Source: an uncultured Burkholderiales bacterium
Lineage (GTDB): Bacteria; Pseudomonadota; Gammaproteobacteria; Burkholderiales; Burkholderiaceae_D
Assembly: GCA_937872165.1 (NCBI GenBank)
Contig: CALMOR010000076.1
Location: 1-9,436, forward strand
Direction of reading: 5' to 3'
DNA length: 9,436 nucleotides
Shown: positions 6,930-9,436 of the stretch, one piece after another
How the letters are laid out: each line of letters begins with the position of its first letter
Numbering within the stretch: the first letter of the stretch is position 1
Position numbers and translations under genes: made by a program
The notes under the pieces: model-generated
What the model saw: the letters and a program-made list of their open reading frames with translations, nothing else
Database searches by the model: none
Told to the model about the DNA's origin: nothing

Positions 6930-9050
6930 ATGACCTTTTTCGTGCGGGTCGCGATCGACCAGCCGCCGGCCGTGGCGGCCGCGATCGGTAGCGAAGACGG
7001 TCTCTACGACTACCGGGCCGACATCCGGATCGACCCGGGCCGCTTCGTTCTCGTCCCGTTCGGAGCGCGGCGCGTCGTGGGGGTCGTCGTCGAGCGGGGC
7101 GACGACGCGGGGCTTTCCGTCGCTGCCGACCGGATCAAGGACGTCGTCGCCGTCGTCGAGGGACTGGCGCCGCTCGGAAGGGAATGGATCGCGCTGAACC
7201 GTTTCGCCGCGCGTTACTACCATCGTCCTCTCGGCGAGGTGATGCTCCCGTCGCTGCCGCCCGCGTTGCGGACGGCAGCGCGGTTCGAGCTGTCGCCTCC
7301 CGATGCGGCAGCGAGGCGGACCGCGACCCTCCCGGCCATCGGGCGCGCGATCAAGCGCGCCGCCAAGTCGAAGGGTCCTCCGGAACGGGTGCCGTCGGCC
7401 GCAGTCGCATTGAACACGATGCAGGCGTCCGCGCTGGCGACGATCCAGGCGTCCCTGCAAGGGGCCGCCCCCAGGCCCATTCTGCTCTACGGCATCACCG
7501 GAAGCGGCAAGACAGAGGTCTACCTGAGGGCGATCGCCGAGACCATCGCCGCGGGTTTGCAGGCCCTCGTACTGGTCCCCGAGATCAACCTGACGCCTCA
7601 ACTGGCTGAGACCTTCCGGCTCAAATTGCCCGAAGCCGTGATCGGCAGCCTGCACAGCGGTCATGCGGATGGTGAACGCTTGCGGCAGTGGGTACTCGCC
7701 CACGAGGGCGCCGTCGACGTTCTTCTCGGTACGCGACTCGCGGTGCTGGCGTCGTTGCCACGCCTCGGCCTGATCGTGGTCGACGAAGAGCACGACACGT
7801 CCTACAAGCAGCACGAGGGATTGCGGTACTCGGCGCGCGACCTCGCGATCGCGCGTGCCCGTCTCGGCCGGGACGGGATCGCTTTCCCGGTGGTGCTGGC
7901 GTCGGCGACGCCCTCGATGGAGACATGGGCCCACGTCGAGACCGGTCGCTACGAGAAGGTCGTGCTGAGCCGACGCGCCTCCGCCGACGCCCGTCTGCCG
8001 ACCATCCGGCTCGTGCCGACGCAGCGCGTGGAGACGCAGCACGGGCTGACGCCGGTGCTGCGCGACGCCATCGTCGACCGGATCGCGAGAGGGGAGCCGG
8101 TGCTCGTCTTCCACAATCGCCGCGGCTATGCACCGGTGCTCGCCTGCGGCGCCTGCCGATGGTTGAGCGCCTGCCCGCGTTGCAGCGTCAACGCGGTCTT
8201 CCACAAGGCCGACCGGCATCTGCATTGCCACCACTGCGGATGGCAGCGGCCCGTACCCCGCGTCTGCCCGACCTGCGGCAATGCCGACCTCGCAGCGATC
8301 GGTCACGGTACCCAGCGTGTCGAGGAAAGCCTGCGATCCCTCTTTCCGACTGCCCGGATCGCGCGCATCGACCGCGACAGTACCCGCCGGAAAGGCGCTG
8401 CCACGGGGCTTCTCGAGGCGGTCCATGCGGGCGACCTCGATATCCTCGTCGGCACGCAGATGCTGGCGAAGGGACACGACTTCCGGAACGTGACGTTGGT
8501 TTGCGTGCTCGATGCGGACAGCGCCCTGTTCTCGCACGACTTCCGGGCCGGGGAACGACTGTTCTCGAACCTGATGCAGGTCGCCGGGCGCGCGGGTCGT
8601 GGGGGAGCGCGGTCGGAGGGCGCGGAGGTGCTGATCCAGACCCGCGCGCCCGAGCACCCGTTGTTCGAGTCCCTGGTCGCGCACGACTTCGACCGCTTCG
8701 CGGCCAACCAGCTCGGCGAGCGTCGTGCGGCAGGGTTGCCGCCCTGTTCGTTCCACGCCGTGATGCGTGCGGAGGCCGCGACTTCCGTCGAGGCCATCGA
8801 CTTCCTCCGGCGCGCGCGCAACGAAGGGGTCACGATCCTCGAGACATCGGGGACAGCGGCCGAAATCGAACTCTACGATCCGGTGCCGATGACGATCGCC
8901 CGTGTCGCGAATGTCGAGCGCGCCCAGTTGCTCGTGGAAGCGAAGCAACGGCCCGCGCTGCATCGTTTTCTCGACGACTGGTTGCAGGCGCTGCGATCGA
9001 GACGTTCGCGGATACGCTGGCATCTCGAAGTGGATCCCCTCGGGATTTGA
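6930..9050 (+). CDS. priA: Primosomal protein N', replication-restart helicase
   Basis: PriA is a 3'-5' superfamily 2 DNA helicase that recognises stalled forks and D-loops and starts reloading of the replicative helicase. The 706-residue length is near E. coli PriA (732). The N-terminal 3'-DNA-binding domain covers about 1-105, beginning VRVAIDQP and including DIRIDPGRFVLVPFGARRVVGVV. Helicase motifs: Walker A GITGSGKT (188-195), Walker B DEEHD (285-289), SATP (325-328), GTQMLAKGHDF (508-518) and QVAGRAGRG (550-558). Eight cysteines that bind two zinc ions are all present: 406, 409, 415, 418, 433, 436, 446 and 449. The C-terminal domain follows from about 590. No alternative ATG, GTG or TTG lies in frame between this ATG and the upstream stop at 6861-6863, so the start is fixed although its Shine-Dalgarno is poor. 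The ATG overlaps the stop of a 10-codon ORF (6901-6933). Confidence 0.98.
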   Translation: MTFFVRVAIDQPPAVAAAIGSEDGLYDYRADIRIDPGRFVLVPFGARRVVGVVVERGDDAGLSVAADRIKDVVAVVEGLAPLGREWIALNRFAARYYHRPLGEVMLPSLPPALRTAARFELSPPDAAARRTATLPAIGRAIKRAAKSKGPPERVPSAAVALNTMQASALATIQASLQGAAPRPILLYGITGSGKTEVYLRAIAETIAAGLQALVLVPEINLTPQLAETFRLKLPEAVIGSLHSGHADGERLRQWVLAHEGAVDVLLGTRLAVLASLPRLGLIVVDEEHDTSYKQHEGLRYSARDLAIARARLGRDGIAFPVVLASATPSMETWAHVETGRYEKVVLSRRASADARLPTIRLVPTQRVETQHGLTPVLRDAIVDRIARGEPVLVFHNRRGYAPVLACGACRWLSACPRCSVNAVFHKADRHLHCHHCGWQRPVPRVCPTCGNADLAAIGHGTQRVEESLRSLFPTARIARIDRDSTRRKGAATGLLEAVHAGDLDILVGTQMLAKGHDFRNVTLVCVLDADSALFSHDFRAGERLFSNLMQVAGRAGRGGARSEGAEVLIQTRAPEHPLFESLVAHDFDRFAANQLGERRAAGLPPCSFHAVMRAEAATSVEAIDFLRRARNEGVTILETSGTAAEIELYDPVPMTIARVANVERAQLLVEAKQRPALHRFLDDWLQALRSRRSRIRWHLEVDPLGI

Positions 9051-9104
9051 CAGCGTCTCCGACCCACGGCCATTGTGGAGTCCTACAGGTCGATCAGGAC
9101 GCTG
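9051..9104 (+). other. Inverted repeat just after priA
   Basis: CAGCGTC (9051-9057), immediately after the priA stop, is perfectly complementary to GACGCTG (9098-9104). The enclosed 40 nt can form a smaller stem, CCAC (9064-9067) with GTGG (9075-9078). No T-tract follows. It may be a structured 3' end for the priA mRNA or chance. Confidence 0.3.
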
Positions 9105-9208
9105 CTGAATGTTGGTGCTTGCGCCCGGCGCAGACTGAGCAGGCAGTCGAGTGGCGCTGGTCCTTCTCATCCGCGCCCTCCGTTTTCAACCAACGTAGCG
9201 AGGTCTCC

Positions 9209-9400
9209 ATGAACAAGGAACAAGTCAAGGGTCGTGCCGAAGAAGCGGTAGGCAAGGTCAAGGAAGTGACGGGCCGCGTGACCGGCGACAAGTCGCTCGA
9301 AGCGAAAGGCGATGCGCAGCAGGTGGCCGGCAAGACGCGCTCCACCGCCGGCGACGTGACCGAAGACGTAAAGGACGTTTTTTTTTTTAGGTTAGGGTGA
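9209..9400 (+). CDS. CsbD-family small stress-type protein, 3' end uncertain
   Basis: CsbD-family proteins are small, hydrophilic, Lys/Glu/Gly-rich proteins often linked to general stress responses; their biochemical role is not established. The ORF begins MNKEQVKGRAEEAVGKVKEV with GAGG at 9200-9203, 5 nt upstream. It shows the family's two related segments: KGRAEEAVGKVKEVTGRVTGD (7-27) and KGDAQQVAGKTRSTAGDVTEDVKD (33-56). It is predicted soluble, with no signal peptide or membrane segment. Family members usually end a few residues after an EDVKD-like motif. Here codon 57 enters a T11 tract and the last seven codons read VFFFRLG then stop, which is not family-like. The C-terminus may therefore be altered by sequence error or contig-end contamination rather than be the real end. 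It lies 158 nt after priA and probably has its own promoter, which I could not identify. Confidence 0.8.
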   Translation: MNKEQVKGRAEEAVGKVKEVTGRVTGDKSLEAKGDAQQVAGKTRSTAGDVTEDVKDVFFFRLG

Positions 9401-9436
9401 ACTACGTGATCTAAAGGTTGTGTTGCCCGTTTTTGT
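9378..9436. other. T11 tract and anomalous sequence at the window end
   Basis: Eleven Ts (9378-9388) interrupt the csbD-like gene. The remaining 48 nt are about 44% G+C by hand count, well below the rest of the window, with no recognisable feature. As biology it could be a T-tract and spacer; as data it looks like a low-quality or chimeric contig end. Confidence 0.5.

Noticed and set aside
7688..9208. Long + frame through priA that continues into the csbD-like gene
   Set aside because: The priA portion is an out-of-frame shadow. Recognisable CsbD sequence and a ribosome site begin only at 9200-9209.
9392..9397. TTAGGG near the end, resembling a eukaryotic telomere unit
   Set aside because: It occurs once, not as a tandem array, so it is a chance hexamer.

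Overview
The window is a GC-rich (by eye about two thirds G+C) stretch of bacterial chromosome with every recognisable gene on the + strand. It holds the downstream part of the F-type ATP synthase operon in the order atpH (5' end cut by the window edge), atpA, atpG, atpD, atpC. Next come hemE (uroporphyrinogen decarboxylase), priA (primosomal helicase) and a small CsbD-family gene running into the end of the sequence. The atp-hemE-priA order and the protein sequences fit a betaproteobacterium (Burkholderiales or a relative). That placement rests on remembered gene order and family resemblance, not on a search.

Layout. 1-527: end of the delta subunit. 593-5020: alpha, gamma, beta and epsilon, which with delta make the complete soluble F1 sector; the membrane Fo genes would lie upstream, outside the window. 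The atpD stop and atpC start overlap by one base, while the other three gene junctions are 55-84 nt long and each carries a small perfect or near-perfect stem-loop. A GC-rich stem-loop follows atpC. 5021-5479: a 459-nt gap with no gene I can support, ending in a plausible promoter close to hemE. 5480-6565: hemE, followed by an intrinsic terminator with a T7 tract. 6566-6929: a 364-nt gap whose centre is strikingly AT-rich (about 37% G+C in two 60-nt blocks I counted) and carries one perfect and three near-perfect DnaA-box-like 9-mers plus a perfect 9-bp inverted repeat. 6930-9050: priA. 9209-9400: csbD-like ORF, whose last codons run into a T11 tract and lower-GC sequence that may be a contig-end artefact.

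The genes are housekeeping: ATP synthesis, tetrapyrrole (heme) synthesis and replication restart. They probably form at least three transcription units (atp; hemE; priA), with csbD likely separate. I see no mobile element, CRISPR array, tRNA, rRNA or toxin/defence system, and no undescribed protein system. The most interesting unexplained signal is the AT-rich DnaA-box-like island between hemE and priA. It could be an origin-like or DnaA-titrating locus, or a DnaA-responsive priA promoter.
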